Made by a program: the position numbers and the translations under genes. Under the pieces are notes generated by a model. That model did no database searches, was not told the DNA's origin, and worked only from the letters and a program-made list of their open reading frames with translations. Shown piece by piece: positions 44,226 through 57,100 of a DNA stretch of 64,000 nucleotides. The stretch comes from Rattus norvegicus (Eukaryota; Chordata; Mammalia; Rodentia; Muridae): NCBI RefSeq assembly GCF_036323735.1, contig NC_086026.1, positions 95,409,859-95,473,858 on the forward strand. The letters are read 5' to 3'. Numbering within the stretch: position 1 is the stretch's first letter; each line of letters opens with the position of its first letter.

Positions 44226-44323
44226 GTTGGCCTGGAAACTGGGAAAGGGAATAACAATCAAAATGTAAATAAGAAATACCCAAGTTAATAAAGATGGAGA
44301 AAAAAATTCTGCATTAAAAAAAA

Positions 44324-44335
44324 AAGAGGATCAGA
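44324..44335. repeat. TSD of L1 copy D, 3' side
   Basis: AAGAGGATCAGA after the terminal A run. Confidence 0.85.
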
Positions 44336-47300
44336 GAGCAGAGTGATGATCACCAAGAGCAGATTGGTAGGAGAGGTTGAGGAAGACATTGGTCAAATTG
44401 GTCAAAGGTCATGATGTTGTATTTAGACAGTAATAAACTCAGTGTCTATCCTACAGCACTGTGACTATAGTTTATAGCAATGTGTCACATTACAGTTTTG
44501 TGTTCTCACGTAGATATATATGGTAAAGCACATGAGTTAACTTGATTTAGTGATTGAACAATATATAAACTTTTCCAAATATCATCGTATGTACTGAAAG
44601 TATATAAAGTTTGTCAATTATAAAGTTAAAATAACTGTCTTAATGTGCTCTAACTATGTTTGTTCAATCTGCCCTGCCAGCCCTTATCTTACTTGTCTTT
44701 ATTTCCTCTACAACTGGCTGATTCCAAGGCAAAGATCAGAGTCCAAGTTTCCAAACCAACTGTTCAGTGCTAAGGGAACACATTGGCTCTGTAACCTTAT
44801 TTAGGAATTTTCCTGGGGACTACTTGATAGGCTTTATGTCATGTGCTGTCTAAGGTGGAGCCCTTTACTCAAGCTGAGACAAGAGCTGTTTCCTTTCAAT
44901 GTCTTCAGAGATACAGTGTGGAATTAGAGGCTCCTGTGTGGAGTACAGTGAGGTCTTTCAGAGTGATTTTTCTCAAGTGAAAGAAGCCAAAGTTTGTGGT
45001 AACTCTGTTCTAAAGGAACCAAGCTGAACCCCTAGACTTTCCTTCCGTAGAGAGAAGCTGTGTCAGCTGAGCTGTGTCGTGTTTGCCTAAGTGAACTTGA
45101 AGAAGAACTGAGACTACTTTCGATGAATTAGCACCCTGGGCTTAAGAGGACTTTGGTGAAGCCCTGTAGGTGAAACAGCAGAGGAGTGTTCTGACTTGGT
45201 GCTGCATTAGAGATGTGTGGCTATTACATAAGTAAATAATAGGAAATAGAAAAAGTAGGTCTTAAACTGTCCCAGCAAGGAGTTCACTGGATTCTATACC
45301 TGGTTTTATAATGTTGCAACAATCAGGGTATTTGGCTATTCCATCTGACCCCGGAAACATGCATGTGCATTTTTGCAGTTAAATGAGAAAAACTAAGACA
45401 CTACTTAGACCACAGAATGCAGGTGATCACTCAGCTGGAACCAGGGTAAAGAGAGGGCAGAGAGGCACCTGGCAACAAAACTTTGAGAAGCCTAAAACTG
45501 CTCTGTCACAGAGTGTGGGGAGACCCAGCCCTGCCACAGCCTCCAGAGGTTCTGAACATGATCAGAGCTCAATAGCAGTTTATTATGACAGGAGCACTGA
45601 CAGCCTAATGTCATACTCGACATGGCATGAAGCGCCTTAGAGATGGTGACATCACTTGCAGAACCCATTACAAAACCAAGAACTGTATTCAAGATGATTT
45701 TTTTCCCTCTGATGGTTTCCATCTCAACCTGACAAGGGGTTTGTTTAATCATACTTTGTTATCTAATACCATAGTTCCTTGGACTCTGAAATACTAACTA
45801 AGCACATGAAGCTTAGGTTTGGATAGATGCATGACAGAGGCTTAATTTAAGCTCACTAAGACTTCTTAGAGTCCCATTAGAGAAGTTGTTCTCTCATCTT
45901 TGGCCCCAGGCCCCAAATTTCCAAAACTATCATTCAAAGTTTTGGATCCTTAAGGTCCACTCAGAGAATCTAATGAGAATTTCTCCAAATGCCAAAATGT
46001 AACTGCCCCTAACTCTGAGTGAATGGGTGTAGCCAGGTGACCTGCCTGGGCTTCCCTTCTCTCTTCCTCAACAATTTAGGATTCTGGTGATCAATACACT
46101 TACCCATAGAAAGCCAAACTGAAAGGCTCAGGAATTAGAGACTAGATCTCTCACTAAGGAAACTCAGAGACCAGCCAGGGGGGGATGGGCAGGACTTGGT
46201 GTGTTTACCAGAGCAGAGAAGAAATGGGTATCATTTGTCACCTAGAGGCTAACTGCAAGAGTAGTTTATTTCTATCAATATTTTCCCTATAGAAAGGAAG
46301 AGAGAACCAGAATCCTGAGGGGCCTGGCTCCAGTATTCATTAGAAGCAAGTATATCTAAAATCAAGAGGGTCAGACTATCATGAACTCAAGGACACAGTG
46401 CTGTCTCCATATGAGCTCTGTAGGACACAATGACAGGTAGAAGGACTTCTTAACTAGTCATTTTGTGCTTCCAAATCACAAAATAAGATGTATATGGTGT
46501 TCCATGAGTTAGGATCAGAACTTTGCAGTATTTTCTCTACTGTATCCTATCGCTCAATGTGCATCATGGCAGCACAACTAATTTCAGTGTCCACAAGAAT
46601 CTATCTCCAAGATGATATAAATTATCTACGAGGTGAGAAGGTTATAAGACTGGTTATATTTGAAAACAAAAGTTTATACTTGAGATTGGACTAGATTGAA
46701 TTTTGAACGACTTCCAATGACAGAAAATTATGAATTCTGGACAAACTACTATTTTAGAGTGGGGGAAAAATCAGACATAATAGTATAGAGAACATTTAAT
46801 AGCATACATTACAATTTTCTTTACATAGCTTTTATTGTTTTTCTTCTATTCTGACAAACTATCTGAAACCATCTATGTTGTAAAGAAAAAGTTTGTTCTC
46901 CTTATACTTGGAAGGTTCAAAGAATGGTGCCAGCTCTTCTAAGGACCTCACTAGATGAATCACAAAAGGTGAGTCGTATAGGAAAGGAGAGGTCCTATGT
47001 CCAGGCAGCATACATCAAGCTATTCCGTAATTATGCTTGGTATTGACAACCTGCTTTTGTATGAATTACTTCAAACTCTCATGTACTTTCTTATTTTTAT
47101 TCAAGAGGGTTCCATCAATATTCAAGGAGCTCCCACTAAACTTCGAAATCTCAGCATCTCCTCCCAATATGGCCGCTCTTGGGCCTAGAACTCCAACTCC
47201 TGAATCCTTGGGACAAAGAGCCATCTAAGCCATTGTATCCTCATTCTCAGAGAAACTATTCTGTAAACTACATAAAACTGTGTTCTTATGAAGACTGTGA

Positions 47301-47591
47301 GTTATTAGAAAAAATAATGGGTTAGGTTACAGTGCCAAAACTGAGGTTTTGCAACTATTTCATTCTTGCCATAAATTTTAGTTAAAGCTCAGTATGTGAC
47401 CCCTTCACTTTCCATAAAATTTTATAACTTTCCTAGATATGAAGATCATGGAAAAATAAAGTGTCCTACAGTCCTCATTCACATCCTGCTCCATTTTGAA
47501 CAGATTAAGGGATAACTGGAATCCACAGTATCTGATAATTATTTCCTTAAACTGAACAGTGTATTAGAGTAGACTTTTTATAAGTTTCATC
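44336..47591. other. Unassigned, mostly unique-looking sequence
   Basis: No SINE, L1, LTR or gene recognised. Longest frame is 86 codons with both strands open over 45383-45752 and no domain. Confidence 0.5.
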
Positions 47592-47607
47592 AAGAATAAT
47601 GTATTTT
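47592..47607. repeat. TSD of mini B2-like insertion, 5' side
   Basis: AAGAATAATGTATTTT, identical to 47660-47675. Confidence 0.9.
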
Positions 47608-47659
47608 GGGCTGGAGAGATGGCTCAGCCATTAAAGGCTAGGCTCACAACCAAATATAT
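47608..47659 (+). mobile_element. Very short B2-like SINE (52 bp)
   Basis: Starts with the B2 tRNA-related head (GGGCTGGAGAGATGGCTCAG), then jumps to a segment like the later B2 body (GGCTCACAACCA) and ends in ATATAT without a long A tail. Bounded by a perfect 16-bp TSD, so it was inserted at this length or deleted internally afterwards. Confidence 0.85.
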
Positions 47660-47675
47660 AAGAATAATGTATTTT
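47660..47675. repeat. TSD of mini B2-like insertion, 3' side
   Basis: AAGAATAATGTATTTT. Confidence 0.9.
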
Positions 47676-47682
47676 TCATTAA

Positions 47683-48235
47683 TTATTTTACTTATTTATA
47701 TTCCAGATGTTGTCCCCTTGCAGTCCTCCCTCTTGGATCCCCTTCCAGATTTTTCATCCCATTTTTCCTCCCCTTCCCCTCCCCAGGCATTCCCCTTCCC
47801 TAAGGCATCAAGACTCTACAGAATCAGGTGCATCCTCTCTTACTGAGAGAGGCAGTCTTCTGCTATGTATGTGCTGGGGCCTCAGACTAGTCAGTGTATG
47901 CTCTGGGTTATTGGCTTAGTCTCTAAGAGCTCCCATGGTTCCAGGTTAGTTGACACTACTGGTCTTCCTATGGGGTTGTCATCCCCCTCAGCTTCTTGTA
48001 TCACTACCCTCTTCCATAAAGGTCCCCAACCAAAGTTCAGTGGTTAGCTATAATGGTTTTCTGAATCTGCCTCAGTCAGCTGCTGGTGAAACCTCTCAAA
48101 GGACAGCCATGCTAGGTTCCTGTCTGAAAGAACAACATAGCATCAGTAATAGTGTTAGGGTTTGGTGCCCACCCATAGGATAGATCCCAATTTGGGCCAG
48201 TCACTGTGTAGAAATACCTTTGGTTATATTATTTT
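47683..48235 (-). mobile_element. Old L1 3' UTR remnant, minus strand
   Basis: TATTTATATTCCAGATGTTG with the C-rich stretch at 47765-47800 (complement of the G-rich tract), then CTCTAAGAGCTCCCATGGTT, GTCATCCCCCTCAGC and AAGTTCAGTGGTTAGC match the reversed L1 3' UTR order of copies B and G. Old subfamily. No ORF2 attached. Confidence 0.75.
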
Positions 48236-49260
48236 GCTCTATCGAGCTTATTCATATTAAATATGAAACGTGGGATTAGGTATTAGTAAAAAGTGTTTGG
48301 AACTAAGATCAGTTGTGCATTAATTCAGGCCTTGATGGAAGTCCAGAGAGCATCTGCTGAGGGCTGCAGACTTTGTTCTCGAGGTCCCAGAACAAAATAA
48401 TTCAACCAGGGGTTGTGAATAGTGGTAGAAAGGAGCCATGACCTTTATGGGTCACTAAAGCAGCACCTACCTTCTCCCAGATGTGTGTGTTATGCACTTT
48501 CCTTGCATGAGATCTGTCCCTTACACGTAAGCCTGCTGGGGAAGGGTTTCCAGTTGTACTGTACATTACAATGGTGAGTGTTCATGTGCTATTTGAGTTC
48601 ACTGAGATGCTGGCTCTGGAAGCAGGGTTGTTCCCCTGTTCCTATTTCCGACCCAATACTTAGTTCAAAGAACCTTCCAAGACCTCCTTGGCTGGAGATG
48701 AGCCACCTCCCCTAAGTCTCTGATACGAAGGATAAAACAGCCCAAGAGTCATAACACCATGTCCCTGAAAACAGCTGGAAGGTGAACAATTTCCAAAAGA
48801 TGTTACCATTGTTTATCCCATGTTATAAAAGTGTCTGTGGTGGGAAAGGGATGCTGAGGGCTCAGCCATGGGTGGTTCACCAAGGAGGAAGCTCAATGAG
48901 GAACTTTATTGGACTGCCTCAGATTCCCCAGGCAACTTCTGCTGGGTGCAAGCCCCTGGATTTACAGTGTGACCTTCTCATTTACCTGGACTCTCCATCT
49001 GTGGGGACACTGATCTGCCTGCGACTCTCAATGAGGAACTACCCCTTAATGGGGTAGCCTCAGACAGCTTCTGCTGATGTTTGTAAGCTCCCAACTTGAA
49101 GATGTTACCTTTCTGCAGTTTATTTGATTGCCTGTTTTGGCTCGGCCCCCTCACCTGAAGAGACGTTCTATCTTGTCTTAGATTCTCTCCAGCTATAGAC
49201 ACAAGGAGGCATCTCTAGTCCATTTCTGCTGGATATTTTAAGCACACAATTTGATGGTGC
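48236..49260. other. Unassigned sequence with an imperfect direct repeat
   Basis: CTCAATGAGGAACT occurs twice (48892 and 49027), each followed by GCCTCAGA and CTTCTGCTG, spaced about 135 bp. Could be part of an LTR or other old repeat; not resolved. Confidence 0.4.
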
Positions 49261-49263
49261 TTT

Positions 49264-49321
49264 CGTATCTATCTGTCTACCTACCTACCTATCTACTTAT
49301 GTGTCTGTCTGTCTATTTATT
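49264..49321. repeat. (CTAT/CTAC/CTGT)n tetranucleotide tract
   Basis: Degenerate tetranucleotide repeat of about 58 bp. Confidence 0.9.
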
Positions 49322-50785
49322 CACATCCAACAATTGCTTGGGGGTTTTTTGTTTGTTTTATTTTGATTTGCTATATACTTAATAAACTCTTTCATTCAAA
49401 ACCGAAAAACAAAAGATTATCCTGCAGATAGTACAGCCTTTTAACCAACAGGCTTTTTTTTGTATTAATCTTTTCTGACAGTTACATACATGTTTAAAAT
49501 TAATTGTGTCCACACTCATGCCCATCACCCTCTTGTATTCCTCATCAGCTTCTGATGATTCCTTTCTTCTTTCAATCAAAGCTTGATCTTATCCCATGTC
49601 TAGTGACATGGTGTGCGTCTGTCTGTCTGTGCTCCTGTGTATATATGAGAAGGTTCTTCTGAAGACAGCAACAGTTTATGTATCTTCTAGTTTTTACATT
49701 TTTTTGGCCACCTCTTTCATGATATTGTTTAGATTTGGGGTGTTTACAGCTGAGATCTTGTTTAGAGATGAGATCTCAGTAGTTGCTTATTCCCAGAACG
49801 TGGACCAGGTGGAGTCCTTGCATTTTCCATCACTCTGCAAAAGAAGCTTCTCTGATCCAGGCTGAGATAAGCAGTAGTCTATGGGTCTAATTATACGTGT
49901 TTGTGGTGAAGTTTGACTATGTGTCCACTCTATAACACATCAGTAATAGTCTCTCCTAAAGCCTGTGACTGCTCCATTCATAATCTTCTGAGTAAATTTA
50001 TAGTACCAGATACATATTCTCTCTCAATATCAAGCCTCAAATACAACTGGAGAGCAGTTTGTTAACCACAAAATATTCTTGACAGTATTGTAACAGTGGG
50101 CACATCTTATCTGACATGTTGATAATATAGTCTACAGGGTACATAGGTAGGAGAGACCATTGGTGTCTTTTCTCCCCCTGCACCCAGAATAGCCCCTTCC
50201 AGAACTATGAGAGCCAGCTATCAGGGAGGAAGCTACCAGACCAGCCCCAGGTTAGTTTCTCTGTTTCTTACATCCAGAGTGAATGATGTCCTCTTCAAAA
50301 GTCTTACCGTATAGTTCTGGTGGATGACTGAGAGCAATGGCAATCACCTACTCATTGACCTTGATGTGCCCCTCCCTCTGCACTGTTCTATTGTCTGTTC
50401 CTGTAGTGTGAGGTGGGTCATTCCATTATCTGAATCAAATTTCTGTGTCAGTTCAATATTCACCCATTGCATTTGACACACAGCACATAATCTTGATGGT
50501 GAGAGAATACAACCACCTTGAATTTCTTCTGTCCTTGTCTTTGTAAAATTAAACCCACAAGCTTCAAGTATCTGCAAAATAATAAATGGCAATCAGTTAG
50601 GCTTAACACAAAAACAGTTTTGCTTTGAGATAGGACTCGTGTCCACTCCCTCACCCCTAACAGAGGAGCTGTTTGCAATTGATACCTACTGGAAAAGGCA
50701 AAGCCAGTTTTATCCAATGGAGTGATGCTGGTCATATAAACCACTTCCAGTAGATTGCCAACAAAGAACCAGGCTTTAGGGGGCA
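49322..50785. other. Unassigned sequence
   Basis: No gene or repeat recognised. Confidence 0.45.
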
Positions 50786-50787
50786 GC

Positions 50788-50945
50788 TTTTTTGGTTTGC
50801 TTGGTTGGTTTTGGTTTGGGTTTGGGTTGGGTTTTGTTGTTGTTTTGTTTGTTCATTTATTGTTTGATATTGTCTTGTTGGGTCTTCTTTCATGTGTTTT
50901 TTTATTTTGTTTTTGTTTTTAGTTTTGTTTTTTCTTTGAGAGGAA
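50788..50945. repeat. T/G-rich low-complexity tract
   Basis: TTGGTTTGG-type units followed by TTTTGTTTTT runs. Confidence 0.88.
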
Positions 50946-52019
50946 AGGAAAGAGAGAAAAAACATGAAAGTTGGGTGGATAGGGAAGTGGAGACAGCCAG
51001 GACTACATAGAGACACCCTTCCTCTGTAAAATATAGCATTCTAACAATCACAGTCTAAATGAGAATTAAGACTTTCTAGAAGGAAAAGTTAAAGGTTGCA
51101 ATGTACTATAGAGTAAGCTTTCTTTTCTCCTCCCCTTTCATGTAACTAAGATCACATAAAGGCATCTACTGTTAATCCCATTATGACTCCTATAGGAAAA
51201 TCAGTAATGATTTGTTCTAACCATAAACAGTGTCAGAAACCATCACTACAAAGATTGTGGTCAAACTAGAAATAAACTAAAGCACTTTGAAAAGTATGGA
51301 TGGTTATGATAAAAACAAGACGTTTGTTTTTCATTACTGTTGTTACTGCAGAGTCAACCACCATGTTTCTGATGCCTTCTGCAACTTCTCCAAGCTTGCA
51401 AGGTTGTCATAAATGCTGACACGAGATCAATACTGTAGTCCATAAATACTGTTCTATTCCTTTGATCATACTTCCATAAAACACACTTGTTTTAGATTCG
51501 CTTGTCTCTGGAATACTTCATCCAACAGGCTTCATCATAATTATAGATATAATTATAGTGATGGGAAGAACATACTTAGAGGTTCTGGGTGGGAATGAAA
51601 CGTTGAGCATCAGATGTGATTTTCTCTCAAAGAGTCCCTACGCTCCTTTTCTACCATAGCTCATGGACACCTACAGTAAATCAGAATCTAGAGATGGGAT
51701 AGTCCAGGGTAACCTGTCAGTGTAAATTACTGCGGTCACTAAACAGGTCTGCATTCAGCCTAGGCTGTCCAGGGACTTGAAACTACTAAATCCAAATACA
51801 TTTTTACTTGAAAGAAATTTTAAAAATTATATGAGAAACCTTGATGCTCTCTATCCCATTTAACTGTGGGGACTTTTAAAAAAATTAACTAAGAAAAAAC
51901 TTTTTACATGAAGGTACATAGCTTAAAGTGATATTACCTGGTTATTTTTTATATTCGGCATCCAAAAAGGAAACAAACAAACAATTAAGAAGAGTCAGAA
52001 ACTGTGGAGTACAGAATGT
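50946..52019. other. Unassigned sequence
   Basis: No gene recognised. Confidence 0.45.
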
Positions 52020-52233
52020 GGTGCTTCCCACCCCCAATAGACTCATCAGGGAGTGGTACTACTTAAGAGGGATTTAGAAGTGTGACCTTGTTTGAGTATG
52101 GCCTTGTTTGACGTACTGTGTCACTGGAAATGGGCTTCAGGGTTTCAGAAGCCCAAGCCAGGACCAATATTTCTCTCCTCTTGCTGTCTGCCTGTGTGCC
52201 ATCAGGTTTTCTGTCATAATAATAGACAATACC
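52020..52233 (+). repeat. Type 1 rodent repeat, left part, interrupted by L1 copy C
   Basis: GAGTGGTACTACTTAAGAGG, GTGTGACCTTGTTTGAG and GGGCTTCAGGGTTTCAGAAG lead into TTTTCTGTCATAATAATAGA. The repeat resumes at 58643 (TCTGAACTATAAGTCAGCCC), matching CTGAAACTGTAAGCCAGTCC at 39152 of the complete copy. Confidence 0.7.
52218..52233. repeat. TSD of L1 copy C, 5' side
   Basis: AATAATAGACAATACC, identical to 58627-58642. Confidence 0.95.
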
Positions 52234-52921
52234 GAGAGACCTCACCGCCTGGTCAGGTGGGCACTCCTGAGGCTGCAGAGCGGAGGAGACCACCAACACT
52301 GCCCACCCCTGCCCACATCCCTGGCCCAAGAGGAAACTGTATAAGGCCTCTGGGTTCCCGTAGGGGAGGGCCCAGGAGCGGCAGGACCCCTGCGCCTGAG
52401 ACACCTCCGGAACCTGAAGGAAACAGACCGGATAAACAGTTCTCTGCACCCAAATCCCGTGGGAGGGAGAGCTAAACCTTCAGAGAGGCAGACACGCCTG
52501 GGAAACCAGAAGAGACTGCACTCTGCGCACATCCAGACGCCAGAGGAAAACACCAAACGCCATCTAGAACCCTGGTGCACGGAGGCTCCCGGAAAGAGCA
52601 GCACAGATCTTCCTGGTTGCTGCCGCCTCGAAGAGGACTTAGGCAGTACCCCACGAGCAAACTTGAGCCTTGGAACCACAGGTAGGACCAACTTTTCCCC
52701 TGCAAGAGACCTGCCTGGTGAACTCCAGACACAGGCCCACAGGAACAGCTGAAGACCTGTAGATAGGAAAAACTACATGCCCGAAAGCAGAACACTCTAT
52801 CCACATAACTGGCTGAAAGAAAACAGGAAAACAGGTCTACAGCACCTCTGACACACAGGCTTATAGGACAGTCTAGCCACTGTCAGAAATAACAGAACAA
52901 AGTAACACTAGAGATAATCTG
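52234..52921 (+). promoter_or_regulatory. L1 5' UTR / promoter of copy C
   Basis: CpG-containing leader of 688 bp, equivalent to about 15057-15740 of copy B. It begins inside a unit (GAGAGACCTCACCGCCTGGT). Likely weaker than a multi-unit leader, by inference. Confidence 0.8.
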
Positions 52922-54043
52922 ATGGCGAGAGGCAAGCCCAGGAACCCAAGCAACAGAAACCAAGACTACATGGCATCATCGGAGCCCAATTCTCCCACCA
53001 AAATAAACATGGAATATCCAAACACACCAGAAAAGCAAGATCTAGTTTCAAAATCATATTTGATCATGATGCTGGAGGACTTCAAGAAAGACGTGAAGAA
53101 CTCCCTTAGAGAACAAGTAGAAGCCTACAGAGAGGAATCACAAAAATGCCTGAAAGAATTCCAGGAAAACATAAATAAACAAGTAGAAACCCATAGAGAG
53201 GAGACACAAAAATCCCTGAAAGAATTCCAGGAAAACACAATCAAACAGTTGAAAGAATTAAAAATGGAAATAGAAGCAATCAAGAAAGAACACATGGAAA
53301 CAACCCTGGATATAGAAAATCAAAAGAAGAGACAAGGAGCTGTAGATACAAGCTTCACCAACAGAATACAAGAGATGGAAGAGAGAATCTCGGGAGCAGA
53401 AGATTCCATAGAAATCATTGACTCAACTGTCAAAGATAATGTAAAGCAGAAAAAGCTACTGGTCCAAAACATACAGGAAATCCAGGACTCAATGAGAAGA
53501 TCAAACCTAAGGATAATAGGTATAGAAGAGAGTGAAGACTCCCAGCTCAAAGGACCAGTAAATATCTTCAACAAAATCATAGAAGAAAACTTCCCTAACC
53601 TAAAAAAAGAGATACCCATAGGCATACAAGAAGCCTACAGAACTCCAAATAGATTGGACCAGAAAAGAAACACCTCCTGTCACATAATAGTCAAAACACC
53701 AAACGCACAAAATAAAGAAAGAATATTAAAAGCAGTAAGGGAAAAAGGTCAAGTAACATATAAAGGCAGACCTATCAGAATCACACCAGACTTTTCGCCA
53801 GAAACTATGAAGGCCAGAAGATCCTGGACAGATGTCACACAGACCCTAAGAGAACACAAATGCCAGCCCAGGTTACTGTATCCTGCAAAACTCTCAATTA
53901 ACATTGATGGAGAAACCAAGATATTCCATGACAAAACCAAATTTACACAATATCTTTCTACAAATCCAGCACTACAAAGGATAATAAAGGGTAAAGCCCA
54001 ACATAAGGAGGCAAGCTATACCCTAGAAGAAGCAAGAAACTAA
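52922..54043 (+). CDS. ORF1: L1 ORF1 protein, intact (copy C)
   Basis: 373-codon open frame from ATG at 52922. The product is the L1 RNA-binding chaperone. It has a basic N-terminus (MARGKPRNPSNRNQDYM), and a coiled coil at about 50-170 with two REE(S/T)QK(C/S)LKEFQEN blocks, against one in copy B. The RRM-type domain runs from about 193 to 286, and the C-terminal domain ends LEEARN. Residue 253 is Cys (TSCHIIVK) where copy B has Arg (TSRHIIVK). A CGT to TGT change, typical of CpG decay, explains it. This Arg lies in a conserved nucleic-acid-binding stretch, so activity may be reduced. The start is the first ATG after the CpG-rich leader and aligns with copies A and B. Confidence 0.96.
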   Translation: MARGKPRNPSNRNQDYMASSEPNSPTKINMEYPNTPEKQDLVSKSYLIMMLEDFKKDVKNSLREQVEAYREESQKCLKEFQENINKQVETHREETQKSLKEFQENTIKQLKELKMEIEAIKKEHMETTLDIENQKKRQGAVDTSFTNRIQEMEERISGAEDSIEIIDSTVKDNVKQKKLLVQNIQEIQDSMRRSNLRIIGIEESEDSQLKGPVNIFNKIIEENFPNLKKEIPIGIQEAYRTPNRLDQKRNTSCHIIVKTPNAQNKERILKAVREKGQVTYKGRPIRITPDFSPETMKARRSWTDVTQTLREHKCQPRLLYPAKLSINIDGETKIFHDKTKFTQYLSTNPALQRIIKGKAQHKEASYTLEEARN

Positions 54044-54102
54044 TCGTCTTGGCAACAAAACAAAGAGAAGAAAAGCACACAAACATAACCTCACATCCAA
54101 AT

Positions 54103-57100
54103 ATGAATATAACAGGAAGCAATAATCACTATTCCTTAATATCTCTCAACATCAATGGCCTCAACTCCCCAATAAAAAGACATAGATTAACAAACTGGAT
54201 ACGCAATGAGGACCCTGCATTCTGCTGCCTACAGGAAACACACCTCAGAGACAAAGACAGACACTACCTCAGAGTGAAAGGCTGGAAAACAACTTTCCAA
54301 GCAAATGGTCAGAAGAAGCAAGCTGGAGTAGCCATTCTAATATCAAATAAAATCAATTTTCAGTTAAAAGTCATCAAAAAAGATAAGGAAGGACACTTCA
54401 TATTCATCAAAGGAAAAATCCACCAAGATGAACTCTCAATCCTAAATATCTATGCCCCAAATACAAGGGCACCTACATATGTAAAAGAAACCTTACTAAA
54501 GCTCAAAACACACATTGCACCTCACACAATAATAGTGGGAGATTTCAACACCCCACTCTCATCAATGGACAGATCATGGAAACAGAAATTAAACAGAGAC
54601 GTAGACAGACTAAGTGAAGTCATGAGCCAAATGGACTTAACAGATATTTATAGAACATTCTATCCTAAAGCAAAAGGATATACCTTCTTCTCAGCTCCTC
54701 ATGGTACTTTCTCCAAAATTGACCATATAGTTGGTCAAAAAACGGGCCTCAACAGGTACAGAAAGATAGAAATAATCCCATGCGTGCTATCGGACCACCA
54801 CGGCCTAAAACTGGTCTTCAATAACAATAAGGGAAGAATGCCCACATATACGTGGAAATTGAACAATGCTCTACTCAATGATAACCTAGTCAATGAAGAA
54901 ATAAAGAAAGAAATTAAAAACTTTTTAGAATTTAATGAAAATGAAGGTACAACATACCCAAACTTATGGGACACAATGAAATCTGTGCTAAGAGGAAAAC
55001 TCATAGCGCTGTGTGCCTGCAGAAAGAAACAGGAAATAGCATATGTCAGCAGCTTGACAGCACACCTAAAAGCTCTAGAGCAAAAAGAAGCAAATACACC
55101 CAGGAGGAGTAGAAGGCAGGAAATAATCAAACTCAGAGCTGAAATCAACCAAGTAGAAACAAAAAGGACCATAGAAAGAATCAACAGGACCAAAAGTTGG
55201 TTCTTTGAGAAAATCAACAAGATAGATAAACCCTTAGCCAGACTAACGAGAGGACCCAGAGAGTGTGTCCAAATTAACAAAATCAGAAATGAAAAGGGAG
55301 ACATAACTACAGATTCAGAGGAAATTCAAAAAATTATCAGATATTACTATAAAAGCCTATATTCTACAAAACTTGAAAATCTACAGGAAATGGACAATTT
55401 CCTAGACAAATACCAGGTACCGAAGTTAAATCAGGAACAGATAAACCAGTTAAACAACCCCATAACTCCTAAGGAAATAGAAGCAGTCATTAAAGGTCTC
55501 CCAACCAAAAAGAGCCCAGGTCCTGACGGGTTTAGTGCAGAATTCTATCAAACCTTCATAGAAGACCTCATACCAATATTATCCAAACTATTCCACAAAA
55601 TTGAAACAGATGGATCACTCCCGAATTCCTTCTACGAAGCCACAATTACTCTTATACGTAAACCACACAAAGACCCAACAAAGAAAGAGAACTTCAGACC
55701 AATTTCCCTTATGAATATCGACGCAAAAATACTCAATAAAATTCTGGCAAACCTAATCCAAGAGCACATCAAAACAATCATCCACCATGATCAAGTAGGC
55801 TTCATCCCAGGCATGCAGGGATGGTTTAATATACGGAAAACCATCAATGTGATCCATTATATAAACAAACTGAAAGAACAAAACCACATGATCATTTCAT
55901 TAGATGCTGAGAAAGCATTTGACAAAATTCAACACCCCTTCATGATAAAAGTCCTGGAAAGTATAGAAATTCAAGGCCCATATCTAAACATAGTAAAAGC
56001 CATATACAGCAAACCAGTTGCTAACATTAAACTAAATGGAGAGAAACTTGAAGCAATCCCACTAAAATCAGGGACTAGACAAGGCTGCCCGCTCTCTCCC
56101 TACTTATTCAATATAGTTCTTGAAGTTCTAGCCAGAGCAATCAGACAACAAAAGGAGGTCAAGGGGATTCAGATCGGAAAAGAAGAAGTCAAAATATCAC
56201 TATTTGCAGATGATATGATAGTTTATTTAAGTGATCCCAAAAGTTCCACCAGAGAACTACTAAAACTGATAAACAACTTCAGCAAAGTGGCTGGGTATAA
56301 AATTAACTCAAATAAATCAGTAGCCTTCCTCTACACAAAAGAGAAACAAGCCGCGAAAGAAATTAGGGAAATGACACCCTTCATAATAGACCCAAATAAT
56401 ATAAAGTACCTCGGTGTGACTTTAACCAAGCAAGTAAAAGGTCTCTACAATAAGAACTTCAAGACACTGAAGAAAGAAATTGAAGAAGACCTCAGAAGAT
56501 GGAAAGATCTCCCATGCTCATGGATTGGCAGGATTAATATAGTAAAAATGGCCATTTTACCAAAAGCGATCTACAGATTCAATGCAATCCCCATCAAAAT
56601 ACCAATCCAATTCTTCAAAGAGTTAGACAGAACAACTTGCAAATTCATCTGGAATAACAAAAAACCCAGGATAGCTAAAACTATCCTCAACAATAAAAGG
56701 ACTTCAGGGGGAATCACTATCCCTGAACTCAAGCAGTATTACAGAGCAATAGTGATAAAAACTGCATGGTATTGGTACAGAGACAGACAAATAGACCAAT
56801 GGAATAGAATTGAAGACCCAGAAATGAACCCACATACCTATGGTCACTTGATTTTTGACAAAGGAGCCAAAACCATCAAATGGAAAAAGGGTAGCATTTT
56901 CAGCAAATGGTGCTGGTTCAACTGGAGGTCAACATGTAGAAGAATGCAGATTGATCCATGCTTATCACCCTGTACAAAGCTTAAGTCCAAGTGGATCAAG
57001 GACCTCCACATCAAACCTGACACACTCAAACTAATAGAAGAAAAACTAGGGAAGCATCTGGAACACATGGGCACTGGAAAAAATTTCCTGAACAAAACAC

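Larger units (their letters stand above)
40740..44323 (+). mobile_element. L1 copy D: 5'-truncated, mutated L1
   Basis: Begins in ORF2 at ACACACCCAGGAGGAGTAGA (copy C position near 55095). It continues through RT, C-terminal region, 3' UTR and a compound tail (AAGATGGAG, an A run, TTCTGCATT, then a terminal A run). A 12-bp TSD bounds it at 40728-40739 and 44324-44335. Clearly more mutated than B and C, so an older insertion of a related subfamily. Confidence 0.95.

Noticed and set aside
47608..47659. tRNA or small RNA gene
   Set aside because: It has a tRNA-like B2 head but no complete cloverleaf or clear B box, and TSDs show it is a retrotransposed SINE form.
54049..54102. ORF2 start at 54049 in copy C
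   Set aside because: That codon is TTG, and the residues before 54103 are not part of the ORF2 frame in copy B. ATG at 54103 is the better start.
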